A stretch of 64,000 nucleotides of DNA from Synaphobranchus kaupii (lineage: Eukaryota; Chordata; Actinopteri; Anguilliformes; Synaphobranchidae). The notes under the pieces were generated by a model that saw nothing but the letters and a program-made list of their open reading frames with translations, ran no database searches and was not told the DNA's origin. Made by a program: the position numbers and the translations under genes. The stretch spans positions 11,928,198-11,992,197 of the forward strand of contig CM056389.1 of the NCBI GenBank assembly GCA_029718625.1. The letters are read 5' to 3'. Below, one piece after another: positions 1 to 13,055 of this stretch (positions are counted from its first letter, which is position 1; each line of letters starts with the position of its first letter).

Positions 1-39
1 CTAACCCCCCCGCCCGCCCCCCCCCCCCCCCCCCCCCCC
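1..39. repeat. Poly-C homopolymer run at window start
   Basis: The first 39 bases are nearly all C, with a few A, T and G interruptions. Similar G/C runs recur through the window, so this is low-complexity sequence. Its exact length is probably unreliable in any assembly. Confidence 0.9.
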
Positions 40-990
<951 letters not shown>

Positions 991-1617
991 TATGTACACA
1001 CAATATTATGCACAGACACACATACATTGCCATCAGACTTACTGAGGATAATAGCATGCATACTATATAATTACACAAGACATTCCAATGGTGACTGCAG
1101 CGTTCCGTTTTGGGCGTACAGTGAGAATTACAAACTCGCTGCAAACATCTACGCTCTACCGTCTCGCTCAACAGCCATGAATGACACGGCTGTTTTGGTC
1201 ATCGACTACAAAATACCAGAGGCAGCCATTACATGAGTAATCTGAATAAATATTATGCAGTGGAAGTACAAAATGAAATAATATGATAAATTTGTCATTA
1301 TATCCAGAGAGAATCTGACAGCTTTGGCAGCTGCGATACACCGAGCAGCAGTACTCATAGGCAGAATATGACTGGCTTCATTTTGACAGCAAAGCTGTCA
1401 TTCTAGCACAATACAGCTCCTCAGGGTCATCTCTGGCATCTCATCAGGGTGACGAGTCGAGTGCCTGTCAGAGACCAGGACTATTAAACGATCCAAGGCT
1501 TTATCCCCCATGAAATTTATTTTCCCTAAGTGGAGTGAATCCTATCTGGAGTGGTTCCGACTGTTCAGAATGTTTCCTTAACCATTTTGCGCAAGACAAT
1601 TTATCTCTGAATTCTGA
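991..1617. other. Non-coding, no recognised feature
   Basis: No repeat, exon or terminal-repeat structure was recognised. The overlapping short open frames on both strands continue out of the neighbouring repeat and do not look coding. Confidence 0.5.
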
Positions 1618-1618
1618 C

Positions 1619-1645
<27 letters not shown>
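1618..1645. repeat. (TG)n microsatellite
   Basis: A short TG run followed by degenerate TG-rich sequence to about 1676. Confidence 0.9.
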
Positions 1646-1651
<6 letters not shown>

Positions 1652-1887
1652 GGAGAGAGAGTATGCGTGTGCCTGTCAGTACGTACTGTATGTATTTTTT
1701 CGCCACATGTTCTTGAGCATGCGTGTACACGCCACGGCGAGCATGCATCTGAACTTAAGCGAAGACTGACCCACACTGAGAAAGTATACCTCCTCCAGGG
1801 TCCACGCCCTTTCCCATCTCTCTCCATTTTCCTCTTATTCTTCTTCTTCTGTTACTTTGGTGTTTCTTCCTTGTGAATAGCTTATTT

Positions 1888-1913
1888 GGGGGGGGGGGGG
1901 GGGGGGGGGGGGG
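1888..1913. repeat. Poly-G run (26 nt)
   Basis: Homopolymer G run. It could form G-quadruplex structure, and its assembled length is uncertain. Confidence 0.9.
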
Positions 1914-2269
1914 TGCCTACACATGGCTGACAGGGCCACATAAACTACATAACACTGTACAAGTACAAACAGCCCATCGCTGCCACTGGTTGTTTACGGG
2001 CGCAGTCATTTTGAAGGTCTCATTCGCTTGCAGGCCCCATCAGCCACATGAAATAGCTCAGTGTCCTCAACACTACTATCAGAGTCATGAGTGTGTTTAA
2101 GGGGTACCCTAATAAAGGCCATTTAGAAAACCATCAAAGGACACACACCAAAAAAATAAGGCAATAAAATAGTAACGAATTGGTGCCACTTCATAGGAAA
2201 CCACAATGAAAGAAGAAATTCTGCCAGACATCTTTTGTGCAACCCACATTCATTACTCATTGGATTCAT

Positions 2270-2680
2270 TTATTCTTCCACTGACAACGCCTTAATTTCC
2301 CGCCGACAATTTCGCTGTTGCTTAGCGAGTTTTACCTCCGACCGGCATAAATCTGAGCGTTGACGCACGCGGAAAGTGGGCGTGTTGTCAAAAAGGGAAG
2401 TCCGAATCTCCATGGAAGCAGAAGAAAGGGCTTTGCTTGGCGTCGCCGGAGAGATCCACACCGTCTGAGTACGAATGTTTACCTTCGAATTCTTCCTCTG
2501 AGGGGGAAAACGGCGGGGCGGGTCAAACCGCTGACCTCTCCTGACCCCCGCAAGAAAAGAGAGGAGAGGCTTTTTGGGGACGGCGTTTAATTTGGTTTCC
2601 CCTTCGCTGTCAGCGAGCTGAATGTTTCTGTCATGGAGGGGCATCCGAGAGTTTGACAGAGGAAAGAACCTCACTCAGCC
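2270..2680. promoter_or_regulatory. CpG-rich non-coding segment, possible CpG island
   Basis: Compared with its AT-rich surroundings this stretch has many CG dinucleotides (CGCCGGAG, GACGCACGCGG, GGCGGGGCGGG). It lies just upstream of the CpG-rich minisatellite at 2830. It may be an unmethylated island or promoter, but I see no TATA box and no first exon attached to it. The open frames on both strands here are a by-product of the GC content. Confidence 0.25.
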
Positions 2681-2829
2681 CAACGGATGACAGACGGGTT
2701 TCTACTCTCTCTTAGTTTTTTTTCTGTACAACGCTTTCTCCCGCGAATAAAAAAACAAAAAAACGGCAGGCCCAGAAATAGGTTCAATTACACCCGGGTT
2801 GAGGTCTCGCACCGATGGAGCCGTCGTTC

Positions 2830-3443
2830 ACATCGGCTCGTGAGCGCACGTCGGCTAGTGAGCGCACGACGGCTCGTGAGCGCACGTCGGCTAGTGAGCG
2901 CACGTCGGCTAGTGAGCGCACGTCGGCTAGTGAGCGCACATCGGCTAGTGAGCGCACATCGGCTAGTGAGCGCACGACGGCTAGTGAGCGCACGACGGCT
3001 AGTGAGCGCACGTCAGCCAGTGAGCGCACGTCGGCTAGTGAGCGCACGACGGCTAGTGAGCGCACGTCGGCTAGTGAGCGCACGTCGGCTAGTGAGCGCA
3101 CATCGGCTAGTGAGCGCACATCGGCTAGTGAGCGCACGACGGCTAGTGAGCGCACGACGGCTAGTGAGCGCATGTCGGCTAGTGAGCGCACGACGGCTCG
3201 TGAGCGCACGTCGGCTAGTGAGCGCACATCGGCTAGTGAGCGCACATCGGCTAGTGAGCGCACGACGGCTAGTGAGCGCACGACGGCTAGTGAGCGCACG
3301 ACGGCTAGTGAGCGCACGTCGGCTAGTGAGCGCACGTCGGCTAGTGAGCGCACATCGGCTAGTGAGCGCACGACGGCTAGTGAGCGCACGACGGCTAGTG
3401 AGCGCACGTCGGCTAGTGAGCGCACGACGGCTAGTGAGCGCAC
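2830..3443. repeat. 18-bp CpG-rich minisatellite, 33 full copies
   Basis: The unit is GTGAGCGCACGTCGGCTA. The first complete unit starts at 2840 and the last unit boundary is at 3434, exactly 594 bp or 33 x 18 with no indels. Most variation is at a few positions: ACGTCGG, ACATCGG or ACGACGG, and CTA or CTC. Because 18 is divisible by 3, open reading frames run across the array in several frames on both strands (about 156-269 codons). I read these as a consequence of the period, not genes: the translations are pure hexapeptide repeats with no flanking coding signal. Confidence 0.97.
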
Positions 3444-4473
3444 AGCCCTCCGCGTAAGCCCCGAAACTCAAACGCGGGCACAACTACGGGCACTCCTCAG
3501 AGAGAGAGAGAGGTTACGTCTCAGAGGACCGCGTAAGAGGGCGAACAAATGCCATGGAGACACAACAAATAGCCAAATAAACACGGAGGCAAAACCATGC
3601 CCCACTCCACCTGCAGCTGGGTAGCGCACAAAGTCATCCCAAAGCCCCGAGACTTCATCAATAAAAGAAAGTGGAAACCTATTAAACTGAACCTCGGCCA
3701 AAAACTATGAAAACACAATTTCAACAGCAGTGTCTACTGACTGATACCCAGTGGGGTAAGTGGTGAACGTGTCTGCAGTCTATTAAAAAAATAATAAAAT
3801 AAACCTGCAAAAAGCTGCACTTCAGACACAATATCTTCTGACACAAGCGTCCCTTGGTGTCAATAAAAGCCATATGTTAGACTGTAAAATATCAACATTA
3901 CATTAACAGCAGAGCTTCTAGACACATAAAAACGAAAAGAGACATCATAATTGCCAATATTTTTTTGCAATTTCTGTCCATATACAGTTGTGATAATGAC
4001 ATTTCGTCCCAGCGATTCAGGCCACTTGTTTTTACAGAAACAAGCAGAGCAAAACTATTTTATGGGACCGTATATATGATTTTTTTTATTTTGCAGGTAT
4101 CAGGCAGAGCTTGTTTTTAATTTCACTGCGCCCAGAGGGTAAACCATTGCTTTCTTACATCTAAATGAGGATGTCAAGTCTAAATTAAATTCATAACTTC
4201 AGTTCTCTTACACAAAAACAATACGCAGAAATATATTCAAATAAAATACGGCCTATTATGAAGATCAGAAAAGAGAAGCCACAAACAGCAGGGAAATACA
4301 CAATTTGTTTCCACTTTTAGATATTTGTATTTATATTTTAAACGCACTGCTGTTAAACATATTTAGCATTATATTGTCTATAAATCCATGTATTAACAAT
4401 ATATTGCAGTATATTCCATTTCTGTAATGTGAAATGTGGAATTAAGTGAAGGCAGGTTCTATTGTCTATGGAG

Positions 4474-4475
<2 letters not shown>
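3444..4475. other. Non-coding, no recognised feature
   Basis: GC-rich at the left edge, grading into AT-rich single-copy sequence. No exon or mobile-element ends were recognised. Confidence 0.5.
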
Positions 4476-4509
<34 letters not shown>

Positions 4510-4591
4510 GTGTGCATGCGCATGTGTGCGTGTGCGTGTGCGTGTGTGTGTGTGTGTGTGCGCGCTCGTGTGTGCACATGGACGTGTGTGT
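4476..4591. repeat. (TG)n tract with CG interruptions
   Basis: A long TG run broken by TGCG and TGCATG steps, so alternating purine-pyrimidine throughout. A complementary (CA)n tract follows at 4651-4691. Confidence 0.95.
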
Positions 4592-4647
4592 TTATGTAGC
4601 TTTAATTAAGAGATGGACAAGCTGCATACACACATGCACATATAATC

Positions 4648-4650
<3 letters not shown>

Positions 4651-4689
<39 letters not shown>

Positions 4690-4691
4690 CA
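4651..4691. repeat. (CA)n microsatellite
   Basis: About 20 CA units, 60 bp from a TG tract. The pair forms a potential inverted repeat. Confidence 0.95.
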
Positions 4692-4789
4692 GAGCAATGT
4701 ACAGATGCACAAACAGGCCATGAAGTAAACAGAAGTAAAACTCTCAAGTCCTTTTTTTTTAAAAACAGCTTTTAACCCCCCCAGGAGTG

Positions 4790-5750
4790 GCTGAAAATCC
4801 TGTCTCCAGTTCTTGGCCTTCTCTGTTCGTGCTGCCAGGCAGCAGCAGGATATTATCTTTTTGTTTTCGGCCTAGCTGCGAGGCTAGGGCGCTGGTCTGC
4901 ACACTCCATCTGCTGCTGCAGGGAGAGGCCCCGCCCACCTCCCCTTTTCTGTCAAGCTCCGCTTAGTAATCCTCTTCCTCCTCATCCTCCTCCTCCTCCT
5001 CCTCACCCCTGTGAAACTCTGTTTATTTACTGGCTTGTTAGCGCCGCTGCGCTGTAGCATTATGCTAATCCTTCCGTGGGGAATCGACTCCGTCCCCGTC
5101 GATGGCTGTGCATTCAGTCATACAGTTTTAATGGAGAGAAGGGGATTTACGAGGGCTAGTGTCAATGGCTTCATTACGGTTGGTTAAAGGAGGATTTTAA
5201 AAATCAAAGTATTTATCTAATCTCATTTCATCCTCCTTACAAAGCAAGTAGCAATCTCACACACCATGTTATGCACTTATAAGTAAAGAAGGATACCGGT
5301 CTCGGCGCGACTGAGAAAGCAAGGGGCGTCTGACGCGCGGACGCTTGAAGATGAAGTCGCGGACGGTGGCTAACTGGAAACACAATCAGCTCCATTTCCG
5401 GAGCCATGACTCTACAGCGCAGGGGACTGATTAAACGGGCCCTGGAGCGCGTGGGCGTCGCGGAGACGGACACAAAGATCACACAGAGGGGCCGGATTCA
5501 TTAAGGTCAGACTGATGCTGACCTGGCTGCGAAGAAAGGGATGACACAGCCAAATATAATTCAGGCCCTTCTCCTTCTCCACAGTCAGGCTAATAGCACC
5601 TAACTGAAACACAGGCGGAGATGCTCCCCTGTTTCTCTATGTGGCTCTATAGCCATCAGAAACAGACTTTTTCTGTGTATATGTGCATATGACAAAAAGT
5701 AGATCACACAAACATTCTATAGCATGATTCACTTGCCTGATGACACTAGG
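4790..5750. other. Single-copy non-coding segment with CTC-rich tract
   Basis: Contains a CCT/CTC trinucleotide tract at about 4972-5007. No exon with recognisable protein similarity and no transposon ends were seen. The moderate GC content and lack of repeats make it a candidate for conserved non-coding sequence, but that is only a guess without alignment. Confidence 0.4.
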
Positions 5751-5926
5751 GGCCTGATTTATGAAGACCTTTAGCGTGCGTAAAACCTTTTAGCACACGC
5801 AAATCCAATGACGTCACCAATGATTGGTCATGGTATTTGTTTTCCACCAATCATTGGTGTGTTATTAGTTTTACGTGGTTGAGTTAAAAGGTTTTGCACA
5901 CGCTAAAGGTCTTAGTAAACCAGGCC
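5751..5926. mobile_element. Foldback MITE, about 176 bp
   Basis: The left arm starting GGCCTGATTTATGAAGACC pairs with the right arm ending CTTAGTAAACCAGGCC. About 45 bp of each arm match with few mismatches, including the shared core ACCTTTAGCGTG. A CCAATCATTGGT-type palindrome lies in the middle. No coding capacity. The superfamily is not assigned. Confidence 0.8.
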
Positions 5927-6714
5927 TGGGAGCTTTTACTCATAGTTAACTAGGCCCAACGCATGAAAACCCTGGTCCGGATCTCCAAAACCGATTAAAA
6001 GCTTTTTCTCATATAAATTGTAGAGCAGATGGTGGATTTTGGTGCAATTTGGGCCTGATGACAGTCACGGTCGCAGATATGGTCCGTGGCTGGTTCCTAA
6101 CGTAATGAGTGCGCCCCGGAATGGCGTATCGGCTCAAGAGTGTCAATCTCAAAGGGCGAGGACAACCCCTCTTGTGTGCGAGCGTTTCTGGCGGGGCTGA
6201 ATGTTTTCCCCGCGTGTCAGACTTAGCGAGCCGAGCTGAGGAGACAGACTGCCACTCACTGGCGGAAAAATGACCAAAGGAGGAAAAATGACCAATCAGC
6301 AACAGCTGCTCTCCACACAAGCCAAAGATACAGCCATGGAGAAAGACAGACGCAACGGCAGAAAGATCTGAGCAACAAGGCACAAACAAATCTTTTTTCC
6401 TGAGAAAAAGAGAACGAGCTTACTCTACATAGGCTCAGTTGTACCCTTGCCCCATAATGGATAAAGGTTAGGGCCGGGTGCGTATGCATGTTTTTGTTTC
6501 TATATATTAAATAATTTGATGCAAGCACTAATGCTGGCTGACTCATAGATAAGATCACGGTCATCGCAAAACATCTTGTATAAGGCCACAGGAACGGTCT
6601 TCAACTGTAGTTCATCAGCTCTTCAAGAAATCTAGCTAAAATATCGGGTTATATAAATGATACACTATATAATTACTGTAAATACTAAAGAGCAACTGTT
6701 GGCATGAAATCTAA

Positions 6715-6936
6715 GAAGAGAAATGGCCTTCCTCCCGCTTTGTATTAGGATATGAGCAGGGCAAACATGATCTGCCACTGATCAGCACTCCTACTAAGAG
6801 ACTCAATAAATACAGGCCCTGATCTAGGAACAGTTTGCTCTGAGCTCATTATGGATAAGATCACGATATATAGAGGGCAAAACAGGCCCCTGGATCAGCA
6901 CTTCTATTCAAAGATGCTTTGTGAACGTAGACCCGG
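6715..6936. mobile_element. Two partial copies of a palindromic MITE
   Basis: 6827-6936 matches the MITE at 12902-13055: CTGATCTAGGAACAGTTTGC, then an AATGGA/TATGGA centre, then GATCAGCACTTCTATTCAAAG, then GACCC. The stretch just before it, ending near 6825, carries a second right-hand end of the same family. This indicates adjacent or tandem decayed copies. Confidence 0.6.
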
Positions 6937-8015
6937 GTTTGCGTGATGAAAACGTGCAAAGAAACCCAACACGGTGTGCTAGACCTGGTGGTTCCGAAGA
7001 TAATTTTGACAAAAAATCACTTTCTGTAGGCCCTCAAAGCTGAATGACTTGGAAAATGCCAGGAACCAAAAAAAAAAAGAAGTTCATCACAACGGAACGA
7101 GGAGCAGCTCTTACTGCCTTAATTATAAATCGATTCCCGAGCCGGACGACAGTGCCGTTACCGGTATGTGCGCGCGCCGTGCGCCAAACACTGTTTTGCC
7201 TCCCTGGAATCCCCATTAACCAAGGGCACGGCGGTAAGGACGCGAAGCAGGGACCGCGAATGACTGGCGCAGTGAAGCGGGCAGCCCTTCTCATAACGAC
7301 GCCCTTCGCCTCATCGCTCTCCCCGACTCACAAAGAGCGGGAAAATAATGTTAATCTCTACGCATAAGGACACTGCTAATGAGCTGTTCAAAACGGGATT
7401 TTGTTCGCTCGTTATAACAATAATAAAAAAATAATTATTTAAAAAAGCTTCGATGTGGCGCAGGAGACCTCAGCAAACGTCTGTCGGTCTCTCAGCGAAC
7501 CTGAACGTTAAAATGAGCTGTTGCCCCCCCCCCCCCCCTTGTTTCGGGGTAGTTTTTGAAACGCTAAACGCTCCATTTTAAAGTCTGAGCACGCAGGAGA
7601 AAGTGTACTCTGTGAATCGCGGATGGAATGCCTGTTGTTGTTCCAGAATTAGGGTGTTACTCGGAGCGGAGAGCGGCGCGTTGAGGCTGAGCCAGGGGCC
7701 ACATGCGGAGGGCGGTGTGTGATGGATTCGGAGCAGCGGTCTCACACGGGGCCCGCAGTCCATCGCCATTTGTCCTTTAAATGTGATGCACTGTAGGGAC
7801 AAGAGGCAGGAGGCCTCTTTCCTCATTTCCGTTACAGTTTGACAAAGTCGATTCTGGCGCTGAAGAAGAATGGGGGAAAAAATAACGCTTTCATTTTGTG
7901 TCAGAGTTAAGGACAAATTGACTGGCCTCAGGCTAGAAGCAAGATATTCTCCAGTTCCAGTGCTCTATAGTTATTTCGGAGTACTGTTCTCTTGGGATGC
8001 GTTAGTGCAACCCTT
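6937..8015. other. Non-coding; poly-C run at 7524-7538
   Basis: Single-copy sequence with a 15-nt C run. No exon or element recognised. Confidence 0.45.
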
Positions 8016-8040
8016 ACACACACACACACACACACACACA

Positions 8041-8081
<41 letters not shown>

Positions 8082-8108
8082 CGCACATGCGCACACACAC
8101 ACACACAC
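8016..8108. repeat. (CA)n microsatellite with CG interruptions
   Basis: A CA run of about 90 bp interrupted by CACGCGCACA and ACGCACATGCG steps. Confidence 0.95.
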
Positions 8109-9774
8109 ATCCCCTCTACCTCCGTCATTCAAAGCTCGGGTCCTCTACTGTGGCGTAAATCATAACAGATTTACTTGACTGATAAGAGTCCAATCACACC
8201 CGTTTAAATTGTGTATAATAAGTCCGTTTATTAAGCGTAAACATCCTGCGAGGAACCGCTGTGGTAAGCAACAACAATAAAGAACATTCGGTACATCCAT
8301 ATCGCCATGGTTATTGCTTTTCCGCGATGCCACAGTCACTTATGCACAACTGAATGAGTGCAGAGCCATTAAGGTACAAACGCACCCAGGGCCGTAACTG
8401 GAACATCCTGTGTAAGTCACTCTGCGCGCGTTTACCCAGAAGTCCACTGTCCATCGCACTATAGAGAGGTTGCAGTCAAGCCCACCTCTCCCAATATGCT
8501 CTATGCAAAGAGAGCAGAAGATCACATTTGATAGATTCATAGACACATTTACATTTCTTTCTGAGGTTTTAACGGCGGGATTTTGATAACAGGCTGACGA
8601 CGGTAACCTAGACAGAGGCCCGCTGATGCTGTTCTGCTAATTGGACACGAACAATGATGAACAGAGAGTGTCAGTTATGGCCTGGAAAACGTGCCCACTT
8701 AAGAGGTTTTAAAGTGCCACAGGTAGCTGATGTTCATACAGTTTTACAGTCGTTAGCGTTACGGGTATAAGAAGAAGAATGAGTTCAGACAAACCATGAG
8801 AATTCTAGCTTAAGGATTCAAATGTCTCCATGGACATTTTCCATTTGGGGCAGCCCATACTTAATGTCAATATTTGGGCACCCACAAAACTCGTTTGTGC
8901 CGTTTCACAAAAACTACAAACTTTAGGCACACACGAGTGCTCTTTTTGAATGGATGGGGAGGTTGGGAGGGAGGGGCAGAAGGGAGCCAAAAACCATTCT
9001 TTATTGGTCTATGCTGCCGCCAATCACTGCTCACACAAATGTGGGTTCTGCTCCCGGACCGAGAGAGGAAGAGGTCTCGGCTCGTTCTCTTCAGCCCCGC
9101 GAGAAAGTTTATGGAAGATGCGCGGACCCCGTCCACCGGCCAGCTCGAAAGCCGGGCTGTCACTCAAAAGACAGGGGAGGGGAATGCGGAGGAGAAAGCG
9201 GGCGACATGGCGGGTGAATAATACGTATAAAGCGTGACCCAAAACCATGGTTTTGGAGCCACATAATCACACAGTCCATGGAGACCCACACCCCCCCCCC
9301 CCCCGCTTGTTATACACGCATGGAGGCATCACAATGCAATCCGCCACACACAGGCCGCGGTCGCCACGGCAACGAAAGCACTGGGGCCCAGACTTCTGGA
9401 TGGAATGGGGAGAGGTTTGAGGGAATGTTCACCCCCACCACAGAAAAAAAGTTCAACAGCTTATAAATTTTGAACACCACAAAGCTAAACTGTACTTTAA
9501 AATACATGAGGTCATTTCTTACGCCTAAAAGAAGTGTTCAAAGAGGCCATTTGTTTTGTATTGTTTTGTTTGGAGTGGGGGGGGGGGGGGGGGTTGTTAC
9601 TTAGTTTTCTTTATTGAGGGAGGGGGGTTAAATGTGCCAATTTTACTTACAGCAGAAACACAGAACACAAAAGAGAGGAGGGAGTGGGACTCAGCACTGG
9701 AACTGTGAAAAACCTGCCTGAGTGAATCAGCACGAATCCCCACTCAGGCTCAGGCTCGGGCTCGGTTGCTTGCT
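8109..9774. other. Non-coding; poly-C 9291-9304 and poly-G 9577-9593
   Basis: Single-copy sequence with two homopolymer runs. Short overlapping frames exist on both strands around 8870-9250, but none has a recognisable domain or splice context. Confidence 0.45.
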
Positions 9775-9909
9775 TACGCACACACGCACACACACGCACA
9801 CACACACACACACATAAAAACATGCGCACACACACACACGCACACACATAAGAACATGCACACATACAAACACGCACACACACACAAACACACACATAAA
9901 ACATGCATA

Positions 9910-9953
<44 letters not shown>

Positions 9954-9999
9954 TATGCACACACACACACACGCACGCATATGCACACAAGCACACACC
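9775..9999. repeat. Compound (CA)n tract with periodic ACATGC/ATAAA steps
   Basis: About 225 bp of CA-rich sequence broken at intervals by CATAAAAACATGCG, CATAAGAACATGCA and CATACAAACA segments. It reads as a degenerate minisatellite of CA blocks. The cysteine/valine-rich and threonine/histidine-rich open frames across it are artefacts. Confidence 0.95.
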
Positions 10000-10340
10000 C
10001 ATGCAAGACATCGCTGTGCCTCTCATGTGGGGTAGGTGTTTGTGCCACAGGCGAGCGGGACAAGATATAGTCGAGAGATAATATTACAAAGCAAAACCCA
10101 ACTAACAAAAGAGGGTGTTCAGGGAATATCGGTAAATCCAAAGATTGATTGTGTCATTAGAGATCTGAGAACTCAAACTTATTTTAGTCAGTAATGGTGC
10201 AGCCCCTGTTCTAAAGATCAATGCAATAACACAGACAAAACTAGCTTCCATATCAGATCCAGCCACTTTGGACACCTTGAATATCCAGCATGTAGCCTAC
10301 TATACAAGGAACTGATAAGCCCAGGTCTTGAGAAAAAAAA

Positions 10341-10390
10341 AGTACACACACACACACGCGCACACGCACGCACGCACACACGCACACACA
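10341..10390. repeat. Short (CA)n/(CG) microsatellite
   Basis: CA run with CGCG and CGCACG steps. Confidence 0.9.
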
Positions 10391-10621
10391 ATTCAAAAAC
10401 TTATTTCTTTCTGTGGTTTCACTGCTTGGTGGTATTACGTTAAAAAAAAAATCATGCAGAAAATTAATTGGAAATAGTTAAGATGTGTGGACTTTCAAAC
10501 ATACTATTCTAGTCTGCTGGACTCATTTTGCATTTTCAGTTACTTAAGGACATTCAAAAGCCCTTTCTTCTGCTGAAGACCAATTCGAAACACCAAACGC
10601 ACTGACATTTTCCTTTTAACT

Positions 10622-10830
10622 TTACTGTGGAGAGGTGAATTCAGGATATTTTGCATAATGAGTTGCTAGAAACCCACATGACATTTTAACTTCGGACAAG
10701 ACTTCCTGTCCTGACTTAACACATGCAAAGCCAGGTGTCCTCCATTTACAGATGTATCCAAGTGACAGCTGCTCACCATTAAAGGCTGTATACCCAGGCA
10801 ATGGCAGTTTCCTCCATGTCACTTCCTATT
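10622..10830 (-). other. Possible unidentified exon, minus strand
   Basis: On the minus strand a pyrimidine tract and TTTTTTTTAATAG precede an open frame that starts GAAGTGACATGGAGG. The frame continues about 68 codons to a TAA near 10622. An internal GTGAGC after TTTAATG could instead act as a splice donor. The residues (VTWRKLPLPGYTAFN) do not resemble a family I know. It could be a terminal exon, a short internal exon or chance. Confidence 0.15.
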
Positions 10831-11481
10831 AAAAAAAAGTGTGCAATAACTACCTGTACACCTGGCCCTATAGTGAGATCATTCTGTATGGTGATATGCA
10901 AAACCATTTGTAGCTACAGCTGGCCACTACCTTCAAATAGAAACAGCGCCTACATCAAAAGGTAGAAAGACAATGCAAACGTGTTTTGCAAAAGTGTGTC
11001 TTCCCTAGTCATCGCACCTAATCCCATCGACTCCCTCGCCCTAGTCTCACTTCGCACACAAACACACACTTGAATCGAGTCGAGTGTCCCCTTCAACTTC
11101 AAACGGCGCGAGGGTTGTTGCGTATTCCATTAGCGGCTGCAATACCAGGCCAGCATCTCTAATAGTGCAATGCTAGCACCTGACGCGCAGACAACACTCT
11201 TAGCTAACGTAATGTAACATTTAAAAATGTTATCAAACTTTTCTGTTCACCACAAACATTTGCCAGTGCTAGCTAACCGTATGAAAACAGTGTGCAGCAA
11301 ACAAAAATGGCCGGAACATGCAGAGTGAACAGGATGACTATCATTTTGATTCATTTTAATAAACCAGATGTTGCAACCCATGGGTATTCCACAGTGAAAA
11401 TCACTCTCATCATCATTGCCACGTCCACCCCAATTACTTCAACATCATCAGCAAACAAAACAGAACCTAGAATAGATTAGT

Positions 11482-11581
11482 TTAACTCATTCAGCCTCTC
11501 ACCCAATGCATGCTGGGATAGGCTCCAGCCCCCCTGCGACCCTGACCAGGGATAAGCGAGTTAGATAATGGATGGATGGAT
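11482..11581. mobile_element. Teleost interspersed repeat fragment (reverse of 711-990 family)
   Basis: Contains CAATGCATGCTGGGATAGGC and AGGGATAAGCGAGTTAGATA, then a (TGGA)n tail. This is the reverse complement of the start of the repeat at 711-800. Only the tail end is present. Confidence 0.7.
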
Positions 11582-12901
11582 GAATTTGTTCAATAATAAC
11601 TTACAAGGGAACATGGCTAACCGCTAACCGCTATCTCCTCGAATGCACGTTACACGTAGGCTAATGCTGTAAGACACAGCCGCGGGGCAGGGTTTTAGGA
11701 GTCGTTGCTTGAGCAGCGCCGGGCAGCTTGCTGGTGAGGTTTTACGCCCGCCTCTCCCCGCTCCAGGACCCTTGCGACAGACCCAGAAATGGGAAAGAAA
11801 TGTGCATGAATGAAGAGATCTTGTTCACATGAAACACCGAGGGGAATAAGCCAGCCAGTCCCGACGGAGCGGTCAGCGAGGGAGTTCTCCGTCCACTCCT
11901 CAGGCAGATGAGACCGTTCGTCTGCGACTAACTGGATTTTCACTTTTATTTGTTCAGTCGTTTTTTCCATCTCCATTACATTTGTAAGCTCCCTCCTTTT
12001 TATTTATTTGGGTGATGAGTTCCTGGATCTGGATCTCTCTCGTTACCCTTCTCTCTTTTCTCGCAAATTTTCCATTCCAATTTCAAAAACGTTTCATTTG
12101 GGGTTAAATGTGACATACTGGCGTGCCATTTCAAGCGCTGGCCAAGAAGCAGGGACATATAGCAACAAACAAGTACAAGTAATTTCTGGCAACGGAGAGG
12201 GGGGGGGGGGGGGGGGGGGGGGTGTTACTATTATGTTACTATTACTATAAATAGTCGCAAGGCTGCTTCTTTTCATTAAAACATGAATTTGGAATACATA
12301 ACGGTATTAGATATACTCTCTTTCTGAGTGTTCTACTTCTTCATCTCTGTATGCAAGCCCCTGCACAAAGTGCTGATTTTTGTCTTTATAAGTTTCAGCG
12401 CTTTTGTTTTCCCCCACCTCCAGTACTAAATGTGCCCCTGATACCCGTATACACGTTGCCAACTTTTTAAAATATAAAATTAATTTAAAAAAGTTTTCTG
12501 TCTTGCTGTTCACTTTTTTTAGTACTTCAAAGAAATACGATTTCACTTTTTTCCGGTAATTCAGTCATTTGAGAGCTGTAAAAAGTAACAGAAGTTGATT
12601 AAAGTTGAGAGGGGTGGGAAAGAGTATCTTCTGGCCTCCCTTGGTGAAAATATGTATCCGTACAGCATGTTGAAAATAGTACTGCACAGCACTGTGGGCT
12701 CACCAGGAGAATAAAAATTATGGGGCAAAAGTGAACACAAAAATCAATTTTTGTCATTTGCAGTAAATAACGATTGTGTCATTTGCCGAGGTAACCTTTG
12801 TCATACTTTCTTTGAGCACGTCTAGACTAATCTCCTCTCCTCATCCTCGACCATCTGCATGTCCCACGTGTGTGTAATGCGTCACATGACCTCATAAATC
12901 T
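11582..12901. other. Non-coding; poly-G run at 12199-12222
   Basis: No exon or element recognised. A 24-nt G run sits in otherwise AT-rich sequence. Confidence 0.45.
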
Positions 12902-13055
12902 GGGCCCCACTTTCACAAAGCTTCTCAGAATAGGAGTGCTGATCTAGGATCAGTTTCGCTCTGTAGATCATAATGGACAAGGCGAAGATATGGACAGGGG
13001 GAAACTGGTCCTAGATCAGCACTCCTGCTCTGAGACGCTTTCTGAATGTGGGCCC
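12902..13055. mobile_element. Palindromic MITE, 154 bp
   Basis: The left arm GGGCCCCACTTTCACAAAGC pairs with the reverse complement of the right end (GGGCCCACATTCAGAAAGCG). The inner arms TGCTGATCTAGGATCAG and CCTAGATCAGCACTCCTGC also pair. No coding capacity. Partial relatives lie at 6715-6936. Confidence 0.85.

Noticed and set aside
2687..3624. Frames of 156-269 codons encoding hexapeptide repeats
   Set aside because: They exist in several frames on both strands purely because the minisatellite period is 18; no start context, splice site or domain supports a protein.
9647..10141. Cys/Val-rich and Thr/His-rich frames of up to 164 codons
   Set aside because: Translations of (CA)n/(TG)n tracts, not proteins.
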